DNA from: JAUWCL01 sp964599375
GTDB taxonomy: Bacteria > Krumholzibacteriota > Krumholzibacteriia > Krumholzibacteriales > Krumholzibacteriaceae
Assembly (NCBI GenBank): GCA_964599375.1
Contig: CAZREW010000008.1
Coordinates: 67,832 to 131,831, forward strand
Length of the DNA: 64,000 nucleotides
Reading direction: 5' to 3'
Positions 33,615 through 42,374 of this stretch are shown here, in pieces (within the stretch, counting starts at the first letter, position 1; each line of letters begins with the position of its first letter). A program made the position numbers and the translations under genes. The notes under the pieces were generated by a model that was not told where the DNA came from, did no database searches, and saw only the letters and a list, made by a program, of their open reading frames with translations.

Positions 33615-34409
33615 ATGAAGGGTCGTAAAAGTCTTGTTATCATAGCGTCAGCCGCGCTCGGCTTATCGGCGCATATCATGGCCGGTTGTGGCGGTAGCAG
33701 CCGGGTGTACGATCAGGTCGGCAAGGATGTCGCGTGGTCCGATCTCGACCCTGACAGCGTCCCCGCCGCTCCTGAACCTGACAGTTACTATATCGGGTAC
33801 GGAGACGTCCTTGACGTGAACTTCCTCTACGACAGGGAATACTCGAGAGAGGGGATCAAAGTCCGTCCCGACGGGAGAATAACATACCCCCTGGCCGGAG
33901 AGATCTTCGTCGCGGGGATGTCGCCCTCTAAACTGGACAGCGTTCTGACCGACAAGTTCTCCGAGATCCTGCTCGACCCCGAGATCACGGTCATGGTAAA
34001 GGATTTCCAGCCCCAGGTGATATACGCGCTTGGGGAGGTGGGGACGGCCGGGGATTACGACTACGTCCGCGGCATGACGCTGACCCAGGCACTTGCCGTG
34101 GCGAACGGTTATACAAATAGTGCCCGGAAGAGCAATGTCCTGGTCATCAGGCGAGTCAGTGAGGACCACATAATCGGCGTGGAGGTGGATGTCGACGCGA
34201 TACTCTCGAAGAACGATTTCTCACTCGATATCCCGCTCAAGCCATTCGATATCGTCTACGTCCCGAAATCGAGGATAGCGTCGACCGAGCAGTTCATCTC
34301 GAGCATGTACAAGATCATCGGCCAGCCTCTCGATATCTATCTCAAGGGCTGGCAGGTGGCGAACATAAAGCTCTATTACGATTATTACTCAAGGATCGTG
34401 AACCGCTAG
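33615..34409 (+). CDS. Wza-like polysaccharide export lipoprotein
   Basis: 264 residues from ATG 33615 (AAAGG eight bases upstream); the GTG at 33591 would add eight residues before the signal. Lipoprotein signal with lipobox IMAGC. The polysaccharide-export (PES) domain begins YYIGYGDVLDVNFLYD and includes RPDGRITYPLAGEIFVAGMSPSKL; an SLBB-like unit follows (VIYALGEVGTAGDYDYVRGMTLTQALAVANGY). Forms or contributes to the outer-membrane channel for polysaccharide. Shorter than E. coli Wza, lacking most of the C-terminal helix barrel. Confidence 0.9.
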   Translation: MKGRKSLVIIASAALGLSAHIMAGCGGSSRVYDQVGKDVAWSDLDPDSVPAAPEPDSYYIGYGDVLDVNFLYDREYSREGIKVRPDGRITYPLAGEIFVAGMSPSKLDSVLTDKFSEILLDPEITVMVKDFQPQVIYALGEVGTAGDYDYVRGMTLTQALAVANGYTNSARKSNVLVIRRVSEDHIIGVEVDVDAILSKNDFSLDIPLKPFDIVYVPKSRIASTEQFISSMYKIIGQPLDIYLKGWQVANIKLYYDYYSRIVNR

Positions 34410-34420
34410 GCGGAGATGTG

Positions 34421-35785
34421 ATGGAACAGAAGCTGACCACGAGCAAGGAATCGACGGTAAAGGATTTCCTCGAGGTGATCTTCCGCAGGAAGTGGGTGAT
34501 CATCGGCGTGGTGCTCGTCGCCACCACCGCAGTTTTCATCCTCAACATGAGGGAACCGGCAGTATTTGAGTCCTCAGGAAGACTCCTCGTTCAGAGAGGC
34601 GAGGCGACCGGGGCTTACAGTACCAACATAAGGACGCTTACATGGGAGGAAGAGATGTCCTCCCAGATAGAGATGATAAAATCGGATGTAGTGGCGGGCA
34701 AGGCGCAGGAGATAGTGAAACGGTATTTCCCCGAGGGGTACGACACCGATGAGCGGTTGAATTCAAGAAGGATAGATGCGGGCGTGGTAGGGACTTCCAA
34801 CGTAGTTTGGATCGGGTATACCTCTAGCGATCCGGTCTTCTGCAGAGCGGCCGCCAACGCGGTGATCAACTCATACAGGGAATATTATCTCAACGTGAGG
34901 ACGCCGCCCGAGATGGAGGATTTCTTCTCCGGGGAGATGAGCGCTCTCCAGGCCGAGATCTCGCATCTGAAGGAACGAAAGACCCTGCTGGAGTCGCAGA
35001 CGGGCATCATCGATATGGAACAGCAGGAGAGAGCCGCGCTCGCGCGCCTGAGCCTGCTTCAGACCGAACTCGATGAGGTGCAGAGGGAGATCGTCGAAAG
35101 GGAGGAGGTCCTCGGTAAGCTCGAAGGATTCAGGGAATACTCCATAGACGAGCAGGCGGCCCTGTCCAATACCCTCGCGCAGCAGGGCGCGAAACAGACC
35201 GCGATCGAGAGGTATACCGAGAAGCTGATGGATCTGAGATTGCTCGAATCAGAGCTCTCGGTGAAATATACCGATGAGCACAGGGACCTCAGGCAGGTCC
35301 GCCAGCAGATAGCCGATCTGTACGTATATCTCGACAGGGAGATAGAGTCGTTCGACACGATCACCAGAACGAAGCTCGATCTTCTCAGGACAAAGGAGAG
35401 CTCACTTGAATCGCAGATCGCCAGGCTCGAGGATAAGAAGGGGACATTCTCGGAGACGGAGGTCGAGCTCAACAGCATAAACGTGGCCCTGCAAAGAGCT
35501 GAAGACCAGTACAACGAGCTGTCCAAGCAGCACATGAGCGCGAAGCTCACGAAGGCGGCCAATCCGGAATGGAACATAACGATCCTCTCCCCGGCGTCAC
35601 CGGGGTACCAGAAGAAGACCAAGGACTACGTGAGGATGGCCCTGGGGCCTATGTTCAGCCTGGTGGTAGCACTTGGATTCGCCTTTTTCATCGATAATCT
35701 CGACCACTCGATCAAGAACGTGGCCGAAGCGGAGGAGACTCTCGGATGCCAGGTGCTGGCCAGCTTCCCTGACTCCGAGCAGTAA
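34421..35785 (+). CDS. Wzz-type chain-length / export protein
   Basis: 454 residues. N-terminal membrane helix (WVIIGVVLVATTAVFIL), a Wzz domain, a long coiled-coil periplasmic region (about 170-370, rich in Glu, Leu, Arg: EISHLKERKTLLESQTG, ELDEVQREIVEREEVL), a GNVR-like end (ELNSINVALQRAEDQYNELSKQ) and a C-terminal membrane helix near residue 410. This is the XrtA/PEP-CTERM type chain-length protein without a fused kinase domain; the kinase is encoded separately. GTG at 34418 or ATG 34421; GGAG lies five bases before the latter. Confidence 0.88.
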   Translation: MEQKLTTSKESTVKDFLEVIFRRKWVIIGVVLVATTAVFILNMREPAVFESSGRLLVQRGEATGAYSTNIRTLTWEEEMSSQIEMIKSDVVAGKAQEIVKRYFPEGYDTDERLNSRRIDAGVVGTSNVVWIGYTSSDPVFCRAAANAVINSYREYYLNVRTPPEMEDFFSGEMSALQAEISHLKERKTLLESQTGIIDMEQQERAALARLSLLQTELDEVQREIVEREEVLGKLEGFREYSIDEQAALSNTLAQQGAKQTAIERYTEKLMDLRLLESELSVKYTDEHRDLRQVRQQIADLYVYLDREIESFDTITRTKLDLLRTKESSLESQIARLEDKKGTFSETEVELNSINVALQRAEDQYNELSKQHMSAKLTKAANPEWNITILSPASPGYQKKTKDYVRMALGPMFSLVVALGFAFFIDNLDHSIKNVAEAEETLGCQVLASFPDSEQ

Positions 35786-35790
35786 ATGAG

Positions 35791-36636
35791 ATGTACGAGG
35801 AATATTACGGTTTCAAGGAGCTTCCCTTCAACGTGACGCCTGACCCCAGGTTTCTTTACAGGAGCACGAGCCACCGGGACGCCCTCGCCTATATAACCTA
35901 CGGTATATTCCAGAAGAAGGGATTCATCGCCGTTACCGGTGAGGTGGGAGTGGGGAAGACGACGGTTGTCAACGCGTTCATCGATCTCTTCCAGCCCTCG
36001 CTGGAGGTCGCGTTCGTATTCACCACGAAGTTTCCATTCGATCAGCTCCTCTATCTGGTATGCAATGATTTCGGCCTCGATGTGGATGGACAGAACAAAG
36101 CACAGATGCTGATGACGCTGAACAGATTCCTGATAGAGCAATACGAAAAGAACAGGAACACTGTCCTGATCATCGACGAGGCTCAGAATCTCAGCCCTGA
36201 TGTACTCGAGGAACTCAGGATGCTCTCCAACCTCGAGACCCGCGACAGGAAGCTCATACAGATCATGCTTGTCGGACAGCCGGAACTCGAGACGATGCTG
36301 AACCTCAACGAGATGCGCCAGCTGAGGCAGAGGATCCCAGGGATATGCAGGATACCGATACTCAGCAGGGAGGACCTCGAGAGATACATAGAGTACAGGC
36401 TCGATATCGCCGGAAAGCATAATGGCGGACCGGTATTCACGCAGGATGCGATGGACGAGATCTTTCATTATTCAGGAGGCACTCCGAGGCTGATAAACGT
36501 GCTCTGCGACAGGGCGCTCCTGATCGGGTACGTTTCGAACACGCGCACTATAGATGGAAGGATCGTCCGGGAAGGTATCAGAGACCTCGAGAACAAGGAA
36601 GCGCCGGTGACGCAGAGGCGCAACAGGCCCATGTGA
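35791..36636 (+). CDS. ExeA/XrtA-system-type AAA ATPase
   Basis: 281 residues, cytoplasmic. Begins MYEEYYGFKELPFNVTPDPRFLY, the conserved start of ExeA and XrtA-associated ATPases. Walker A GEVGVGKTT (about 50-58), Walker B VLIIDEAQNLSP, sensor region MLVGQPELETML, and the FHYSGGTPRLINVLCDRALL C-terminal segment. In exosortase-linked exopolysaccharide loci this ATPase stands beside chain-length and kinase genes, as here, but no exosortase gene is in the window. Confidence 0.9.
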   Translation: MYEEYYGFKELPFNVTPDPRFLYRSTSHRDALAYITYGIFQKKGFIAVTGEVGVGKTTVVNAFIDLFQPSLEVAFVFTTKFPFDQLLYLVCNDFGLDVDGQNKAQMLMTLNRFLIEQYEKNRNTVLIIDEAQNLSPDVLEELRMLSNLETRDRKLIQIMLVGQPELETMLNLNEMRQLRQRIPGICRIPILSREDLERYIEYRLDIAGKHNGGPVFTQDAMDEIFHYSGGTPRLINVLCDRALLIGYVSNTRTIDGRIVREGIRDLENKEAPVTQRRNRPM

Positions 36637-36654
36637 TCCTGGAGGGAGACCACT

Positions 36655-37419
36655 GTGAGCAAGATCTTCGACGCGCTGAGAAAAGCCGAGATGAGAAAAT
36701 CGGCGCCTTCCCGGACGAAGGGAAAGGTACACGACAGGCGTGGTCAGGGAGATGACTCTGAAGCCAGGTTCCTTCAGGGCATAGACGAGAATTTCAAGCG
36801 GGGTCTGATGACGCTGAGAAACTCGATAGATTCGGAGCTTAAAAACAGCGATTTCAGGGTGATAATGTTCTCGTCAGCGATAGCAGGTGAAGGAAAGACG
36901 ACCATAGCCGCCTTTCTCGCCAGGTTACTGGCGCTGGGCGAGGCCGACCGCGTCCTTCTGGTCGACTGCGCGGTAGTCAATCCCGAGCTGCACACTCTGT
37001 TCGGGCTGCAGAACGACAAGGGCATACTCGACTTTCTCTCAGGTTCCGCTTCGATTGAGGAGATAATCAAGAGCGTCGACGAGGGAGTCCTCGATGTCGT
37101 CACTTCCGGGCCCCGCAGGGGAGCGGACATCACGCAGCCACTTTTCAATTCAGAGAAGATGACGACCTTCATCCGTGCGGTCAGGGAGATGTATGATTAT
37201 GTCCTGATAGATACATCGGCAATCCTGGAGGCTCCCGAGACTGCTATCATCGGTTCATACGCGACAGGCACAGTCATGGTGGTGCAGTCCGGAAGGACGA
37301 AGCGGGAGGTCATCAAGCGCGCGATGATGACGATCGAGAAGCTGGGAGGAAGGTTTCTCGGGACAGTGCTCAATAGAAAGAAATACTATATCCCCGAGTT
37401 CATATACAGGCGGGTATAA
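36655..37419 (+). CDS. CpsD/CapB-like BY-kinase-family ATPase, degenerate
   Basis: 254 residues, GTG start with GGAGGGA seven bases upstream. N-terminus MSKIFDALRKAEMRK is the common start of XrtA-type kinases. Walker A SAIAGEGKTT is intact, but the Walker A' motif, normally LLIDADLRRP, reads LLVDCAVVNP, losing the second Asp and Arg; the third motif reads VLIDTSAIL. The C-terminus has three tyrosines (YYIPEFIY) but not a typical tyrosine cluster. It may act as a chain-length regulator without kinase activity. Partner of the Wzz-type protein. Confidence 0.8.
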   Translation: MSKIFDALRKAEMRKSAPSRTKGKVHDRRGQGDDSEARFLQGIDENFKRGLMTLRNSIDSELKNSDFRVIMFSSAIAGEGKTTIAAFLARLLALGEADRVLLVDCAVVNPELHTLFGLQNDKGILDFLSGSASIEEIIKSVDEGVLDVVTSGPRRGADITQPLFNSEKMTTFIRAVREMYDYVLIDTSAILEAPETAIIGSYATGTVMVVQSGRTKREVIKRAMMTIEKLGGRFLGTVLNRKKYYIPEFIYRRV

Positions 37420-38652
37420 GTGCAGGGCGAAAGCCGCGAAGACCTCTCCCCGCGTGACAGAGCGCGCGGGGTCTCTTCTCTCGAGCGCCGATGCGGAGAC
37501 AGCGCTCTGGGTTCCTGGTACAGTGAAGTCTTCCCCCCGTTCATCACAGGGTGCCGCGATCTTATCGTCAAAGAAGCGGGAGCCGGAGCTGTCGATGGCC
37601 TGATCCTTGCCGGAAGCTTCGCTACACGCGAAGGGAGCGTCGTCAGGATAGGCGGCCGGCAGGTCTTTCTCTCGGACGTCGACCTTCTTCTGGTAGTTTC
37701 ATCACCGGAGGCCCACGCGCGGATCTATCCTGGAAGGTCCGGTATAGGGAAGGCCTGCGAGGCCTCGCTGCCCGGCGCTGAGTTCGAGGGGCGCGTGGAT
37801 ATCGGCGTCATGACGAGGGGCGAACTTGTCTCGATGCCCCTTTCTCCAGGTGTGTTCGACATGAGAGAGATGGGGCTGATTCTATACGGCACGCCGGAGA
37901 TTTTCAGTAGTCTCCCGTCTTTCACACGCGACGCGATAGGGAGCAGGGAGGCGTTGAGGCTCCTCGAGAACAGGATGGCTGCTTTCCTCGGTGAAAGGCC
38001 GGTACATGAAAGGCCTGAAGGCGTGGCTCTCTACAGATTCCTTTATGGGGTATCAAAGGTATATACGGATATCGTGACGGCCTCTCTCTGCGCAAGCAGG
38101 TGCTATCGGCCGGGATACATGGCCAGGGTGGAATTCCTCGCGTCACCTGAAGGATCCGGAGCGAGCAAAGGGCTCGGGCGCTCTCTTATCGATGATGCGG
38201 TAAGATGGACGCAGTTCAAGGTCGACCCTGACTCCTCGGCGGTATGGACATCTAGGGACCGGGCGCCACATATGTGGCTCGACGCTGCCGGCGACCTTCT
38301 TGCGGCATGGGACTCGATAAGACTCGGGGAAGAAAAAGACGGCGGCCGCGCCAGGACGCGGCTGATCGATCTTGCACGCTCGTGGAGAGGGATCGATCCC
38401 GGCAGGGCGTGGACAGGCAGGGCGATGATGGTCGCGGGGGCTCTGCTGGCCGGCCGGGAGCCCATGGAGCAGATAAGGGAAGAATCGGTCAGGCTTATCA
38501 GGCACGCGGCGGAGAGGGGAACAGGCGACGATGTCGGAGCCGCTCCGGGAGGCTGGCCTCATGGGAGGGGATCATGGGATGACGCGGCGTCAAGGACATC
38601 GGCTCAATGGCGAAGGCTGGTGACCGGCAGGGGAGATGACAGCGATGGGTAA
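37420..38652 (+). CDS. Unrecognised Pol beta-superfamily nucleotidyltransferase
   Basis: 410 residues, GTG start directly after the previous stop. The segment GLILAGSFATREGSVV, then VFLSDVDLLLVVSS and later GRVDIGVMT, keeps the hG[GS] motif, the DxD pair and a third acidic residue of an active nucleotidyltransferase of the DNA polymerase beta superfamily. The C-terminal 250 residues are mostly helical and could be a substrate-binding domain; they also include long basic and Ser/Gly-rich stretches at the end. No family recognised. In an exopolysaccharide operon it could attach a nucleotide or phosphate group, or modify a regulator; neither is shown. Confidence 0.6.
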   Translation: MQGESREDLSPRDRARGVSSLERRCGDSALGSWYSEVFPPFITGCRDLIVKEAGAGAVDGLILAGSFATREGSVVRIGGRQVFLSDVDLLLVVSSPEAHARIYPGRSGIGKACEASLPGAEFEGRVDIGVMTRGELVSMPLSPGVFDMREMGLILYGTPEIFSSLPSFTRDAIGSREALRLLENRMAAFLGERPVHERPEGVALYRFLYGVSKVYTDIVTASLCASRCYRPGYMARVEFLASPEGSGASKGLGRSLIDDAVRWTQFKVDPDSSAVWTSRDRAPHMWLDAAGDLLAAWDSIRLGEEKDGGRARTRLIDLARSWRGIDPGRAWTGRAMMVAGALLAGREPMEQIREESVRLIRHAAERGTGDDVGAAPGGWPHGRGSWDDAASRTSAQWRRLVTGRGDDSDG

Positions 38653-39778
38653 TAGGACAGTGGTCATCCTTATCGATGCCCTGGGGAGCGAGATGGCGGA
38701 CCGACACGCTTTCGGGCCTGAGACCCTGCCTTACAGGACCAGGCTCAGGACGGTCCTCGGGTTCAGTCAGGCGGCCCTGACCTCCATCCTGACTGGAAGC
38801 CAGCCGCATGATCACGGGCTCTGGATGATGTATTCCTTCGCATCGGGGAGGTCACCGTTCGGTATACTCAGGGCGCTCAGTCCGTTCGGCGGGACGGGCA
38901 GGCTATGGGTAAGGGAACTCCTCAGATGGAAACTGGCGAGGATAAACAGGATATCAGCTTACTACAGCCTCTACGATATCCCCGGAGAAGTTCTGCGGCG
39001 GCTCGATCTGCCTGCCCGCAGATCCGTATTCGGGAGGCGTGGCGGAGGGAAAAGGCGGAGTATCATCGACCAGGCGTCCGATCAGGGCGGTGTGTTCGTG
39101 AGGGACTACAACACGCCTGAGGACCAGGCTTTTGATGAGCTCGAATGGGCTCTCCAGGAAGGCTCGGCGGCGTTTCATCTTGTTTACACCGCGGGGCTCG
39201 ATTCGGATCTGCACCGCTTCGGCTCAGGGGATGATGCTATAGGATCGAGGCTCTTGCGGTACAGAAGGAGGATCGATTCGATCGTTTCGAGATTCCCCGA
39301 GGTGAGATTCGCGGTGCTGGGCGACCACGGCATGTGCGATGTCACAGCCATTATAGACCTGATGGCAAAGGTGGAATCTACCGGCCTGAAAGCCCCAGGC
39401 GATTTTGTCCCTTTCTATGACTCGACAATGGCCAGGTTCAGGGTCAACGGGGAGAAGGTCACAGCGGCCCTGTCTGAGGCGCTCGAGGGCTGCGCGGGCG
39501 GCAGGCTCCTGGACGCGGAGGAACTCAGGTCACTTGGCGTCTTTTTCCCAGGCGGTGAATACGGCGATCTGATCTTCCTGTGCGATCCGGGGACGATCAT
39601 CCTGCCCAGCTTTATGAGCGGCGTCCCGGTCAAAGGCATGCACGGGTATCACCCTGACGCGTCCTGCATGGACAGCGTCATGTTCTCAAGCGAGGATCCA
39701 GGCATGGAAGAGGATTCGATCACGGGGATCGCGGATTTCCTGCTGCCTGGTTTCAGAAGGGGCGGGAACGGGCGATGA
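38645..39778 (+). CDS. Alkaline phosphatase superfamily phosphodiesterase
   Basis: 377 residues from ATG 38645 (GGGGAG nine bases upstream; the ATG at 38636 is too close to it). Type I phosphodiesterase/nucleotide pyrophosphatase-like: VVILIDALG, the nucleophile region GFSQAALTSILTGSQPHDHG (Ser as likely nucleophile), YTAGLDSDLHRFG, LGDHGM and KGMHGYHPD supply the metal-binding residues. No signal peptide, so a cytoplasmic enzyme. Overlaps the nucleotidyltransferase gene by eight bases and the flippase by ATGA. The pairing with a nucleotidyltransferase is unusual. Confidence 0.75.
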   Translation: MGNRTVVILIDALGSEMADRHAFGPETLPYRTRLRTVLGFSQAALTSILTGSQPHDHGLWMMYSFASGRSPFGILRALSPFGGTGRLWVRELLRWKLARINRISAYYSLYDIPGEVLRRLDLPARRSVFGRRGGGKRRSIIDQASDQGGVFVRDYNTPEDQAFDELEWALQEGSAAFHLVYTAGLDSDLHRFGSGDDAIGSRLLRYRRRIDSIVSRFPEVRFAVLGDHGMCDVTAIIDLMAKVESTGLKAPGDFVPFYDSTMARFRVNGEKVTAALSEALEGCAGGRLLDAEELRSLGVFFPGGEYGDLIFLCDPGTIILPSFMSGVPVKGMHGYHPDASCMDSVMFSSEDPGMEEDSITGIADFLLPGFRRGGNGR

Positions 39779-41277
39779 TCGTAGAGAAGGCTGGGAAAGC
39801 CATGTCGTGGAATGTCGTGGCGAAGCTTGCCCGCTTTATCGGCATGCCCCTCTCATACATTGTCATAGTGCGCTCACTCGGAGATCATGACTGGGGAGTG
39901 CTGAACGTACTGAGGACGATCACATCGTTCGCCATTGTAATAGTGATGCTCGGAGGAGAGCAGGCCGTCCTGCGCTACATACCCGAAGTCAGAGTGAAGG
40001 GAGGTATGAGAGCCCTCCTGTCTGACCTGGGCAGGCTCGCAGCCCTTCAGGCTCTTGTCTGGGCCGTCCTTACGCTAGCCGGATACCTTTCTGGAGGATG
40101 GCTCGCCTCGTTCTTCGACCAGGACCCTTCTATCTTCAGGGGATATCTGGTCCTCGCCCTCGCTCTCATTCTGTTCGAGGCGGGGATGACGCTCACGATG
40201 AACGCGCTTCAGTCATGGTACGAGACCAGGCGCCTGGCCATTGTAATGACATTAGGCAACGTACTTTACATAATATTATTAATCCTGCTTATGAAGATGA
40301 GGGCTGGTATCGCCGGCGTGCTTGCCGCAGGGGGAGCTGTCAACCTGATCATGATCTTGGCTCTGGTCCCGGAGTTGATGGAGCTTGCCGGGAAAGATGC
40401 CGTGGACGAAGTTTCCGGGCCAGGGGCGGCACGGATGATCAGATACTCTCTTCCGTTCGTGGCGACCGGCCTGCTCAACCAGATCGTCTGGAGACATTCC
40501 GAGGTCCTCTTTCTGGGCCATTTCAGCGGGATGGAAGCAGCGGGGCATTTCGGGCTTGCCTACAGGATACCTCAGATGGCCCTCGAATTTGTTCCCCTGT
40601 CGGTATGGCCGATCGTGATGGCGGGCATATCTGAGGCGTATACGAGGGACGCGGGGAAGCTCTCTGAATCGATCGACATGTATTTCCGGCTCCTCTTCCT
40701 GCTTGTCGTGCCTGTCGCCGCCATGGGTTTCGCTTTCTCCGCGCCCCTGGTGCCTCTTCTTTTCGGTGCCGAGATGGCTCCGGCGGCCGGACTTACAAGG
40801 CTCTTTTTCGTTGTGTTCTCCTATTCCTTTCTCTACACTCCACTTAGCATGGCCCTTTATGTGATGGAGAAAAGCTGGGTCAACATGCTCGTATTCGCCG
40901 CACTCGCCATAGTGAACATAGGTCTGGATCTTGCATTTATACCCAGATTCGGGCTCTGGGGAGCGTTTTTTCCCGTAGCTGCCGTAATGCTGCTGGCCAT
41001 CGCGGTCTTCAGGGTGGTAGCCGGAAGGTTCGATTCCGGACTGACGATTCCGGCAGGGTTCGTGGCAAGGTGTTATCTCGCCGCGTTGCCGACGTCTCTG
41101 CTCGGGCTTAGCGCTTCAAGATGGGATTCTCCCGTCGCCCTTGCCGTGCAGATGCTGATCGGTGTATTTTTTCTTTTTGCCGGGATGAGACTCCTGAGAT
41201 TGTTCGGCGAGAGGGAGAAGGCTCTGATCATGAGGATGCCTATCCCGTTCAAGGAGAAGATCGTATCCATACTCTGA
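39775..41277 (+). CDS. Oligosaccharide flippase (Wzx-like)
   Basis: 500 residues, 12-14 predicted membrane helices. N-terminal VAKLARFIGMPLSYIVIVRSLG and GVLNVLRTI, plus the central QIVWRHSEVLFLGHFSGMEAAGHFGLAYRIPQ segment, mark the polysaccharide biosynthesis flippase family (MATE/MOP fold). Moves undecaprenyl-linked repeat units across the inner membrane. Overlaps the upstream gene by ATGA; a GT2 gene follows. No Wzy polymerase was identified, unless the 857-residue membrane protein acts as one. Confidence 0.88.
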   Translation: MIVEKAGKAMSWNVVAKLARFIGMPLSYIVIVRSLGDHDWGVLNVLRTITSFAIVIVMLGGEQAVLRYIPEVRVKGGMRALLSDLGRLAALQALVWAVLTLAGYLSGGWLASFFDQDPSIFRGYLVLALALILFEAGMTLTMNALQSWYETRRLAIVMTLGNVLYIILLILLMKMRAGIAGVLAAGGAVNLIMILALVPELMELAGKDAVDEVSGPGAARMIRYSLPFVATGLLNQIVWRHSEVLFLGHFSGMEAAGHFGLAYRIPQMALEFVPLSVWPIVMAGISEAYTRDAGKLSESIDMYFRLLFLLVVPVAAMGFAFSAPLVPLLFGAEMAPAAGLTRLFFVVFSYSFLYTPLSMALYVMEKSWVNMLVFAALAIVNIGLDLAFIPRFGLWGAFFPVAAVMLLAIAVFRVVAGRFDSGLTIPAGFVARCYLAALPTSLLGLSASRWDSPVALAVQMLIGVFFLFAGMRLLRLFGEREKALIMRMPIPFKEKIVSIL

Positions 41278-41290
41278 AGAAGGAATGACG

Positions 41291-41974
41291 ATGTATCGTG
41301 ACAAGAAGATATCCGTGGTCATACCGTGTTACAATGAGGAAGAAGGCATCGCCCTTGTGATCGATTCGCTTCCAGCATCGGTGGATGAAGTCGTCGTCGT
41401 CGACAATAATTCGACAGACAGGACGGCGGAGGTAGCGAAAGGGAAGGGAGCAAGGATAGTCTTCGAGAAGCGTAAGGGGTATGGAGCGGCCTACAAGGCT
41501 GGATTGCCCGCCGTAACGGGCGACATCACAGTTACGATGGATGGAGACGGGACTTATCCCGTCGAACAGATCGAGGAATGCGTCGATTACCTTCTCGACA
41601 ACGGGCTTGATTTCGTGAACGCGTCGAGGTTTCCGCTAAAGGATCCGGGAGCGATGAATTTCTCTAACAAGATCGGAAACAATATCCTGACTCTCGGTAC
41701 GCTGATCCTCTTCATGAGGGCGATAAAGGACTCGCAGTCCGGTATGTGGATCTACCGCAGCGAGATCTACCCGAAGCTGCGGCTGAAGAGCGACGGCATG
41801 CCGCTGAGCGAGGAGATCAAGATCAACGCGATAAGGCACCCAGATATCAGATTCGACGAGTATCACGTGAACTACCACCCTCGGGTGGGCGAAGTCAAGC
41901 TGAACAAGTGGAAAGACGGTTTCGAGAACCTGATGTACCTGGTCAAGCTCAGGTTCACGCCCCTGAAGAAATAG
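41291..41974 (+). CDS. GT2 glycosyltransferase (DPM1-like)
   Basis: 227 residues from ATG 41291 (AAGGA six bases upstream; the ATG at 41285 has none). ISVVIPCYNEEEGIALVIDSL, VVVDNNSTDRTAEVA, GAAYKAGLPAVTGDITVTMDGDGTYP: GT-A fold with the DGDG metal motif, close to polyprenyl-phosphate sugar synthases and related GT2 enzymes. No membrane segment. Probably makes a polyprenyl-phosphate sugar for the GT-C type protein at 42375, or extends the repeat unit. Confidence 0.88.
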   Translation: MYRDKKISVVIPCYNEEEGIALVIDSLPASVDEVVVVDNNSTDRTAEVAKGKGARIVFEKRKGYGAAYKAGLPAVTGDITVTMDGDGTYPVEQIEECVDYLLDNGLDFVNASRFPLKDPGAMNFSNKIGNNILTLGTLILFMRAIKDSQSGMWIYRSEIYPKLRLKSDGMPLSEEIKINAIRHPDIRFDEYHVNYHPRVGEVKLNKWKDGFENLMYLVKLRFTPLKK

Positions 41975-41984
41975 GAAGGGAAAC

Positions 41985-42359
41985 ATGCTGAAGAATCTGC
42001 TCCTTATAGTCATGACTGTATGCCTCAACACCGCTGGCCAGTTCATGATGAAAGCGGGGATCAACAGGATCGGAAAGATAGATCTGTCGAGGTTCTTCGA
42101 CTTCATCCCACGTATCGTCACCTCGGGATATGTTTTAGGCGGGTTCTTCGCCTACATGGTCAGCGCCGCTCTATGGATCGTCATCCTTTCCCGCGCGGAA
42201 TTGAGCTGGGCGTTTCCCATGGTGAGCCTGTCGTACGTGCTCACCGCCATATTCTCGCCGATATTGCTCGGTGAGTCGTTTTCAGTCCAGAGGTTCATCG
42301 GCATACTTGTGATCTGCGTCGGCGTATTCCTCGTTAGCCGGACATTCTCCGGTCAGTAG
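41985..42359 (+). CDS. Small four-helix DMT/SMR-like membrane protein
   Basis: 124 residues, four hydrophobic helices: LLIVMTVCLNTAGQFMMKAG, VLGGFFAYMVSAALWIVIL, AFPMVSLSYVLTAIFSPILLG and FIGILVICVGVFLVSR. The QFMMKAG and FPMVSLSYVL patterns match EamA/SMR-type half proteins such as ArnE/ArnF, which flip polyprenyl-phosphate sugars. Its position between a GT2 and a GT-C-like membrane protein supports a sugar-lipid flippase role rather than drug export. Confidence 0.78.
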   Translation: MLKNLLLIVMTVCLNTAGQFMMKAGINRIGKIDLSRFFDFIPRIVTSGYVLGGFFAYMVSAALWIVILSRAELSWAFPMVSLSYVLTAIFSPILLGESFSVQRFIGILVICVGVFLVSRTFSGQ

Positions 42360-42374
42360 AGGGGGCGGAGGTCC

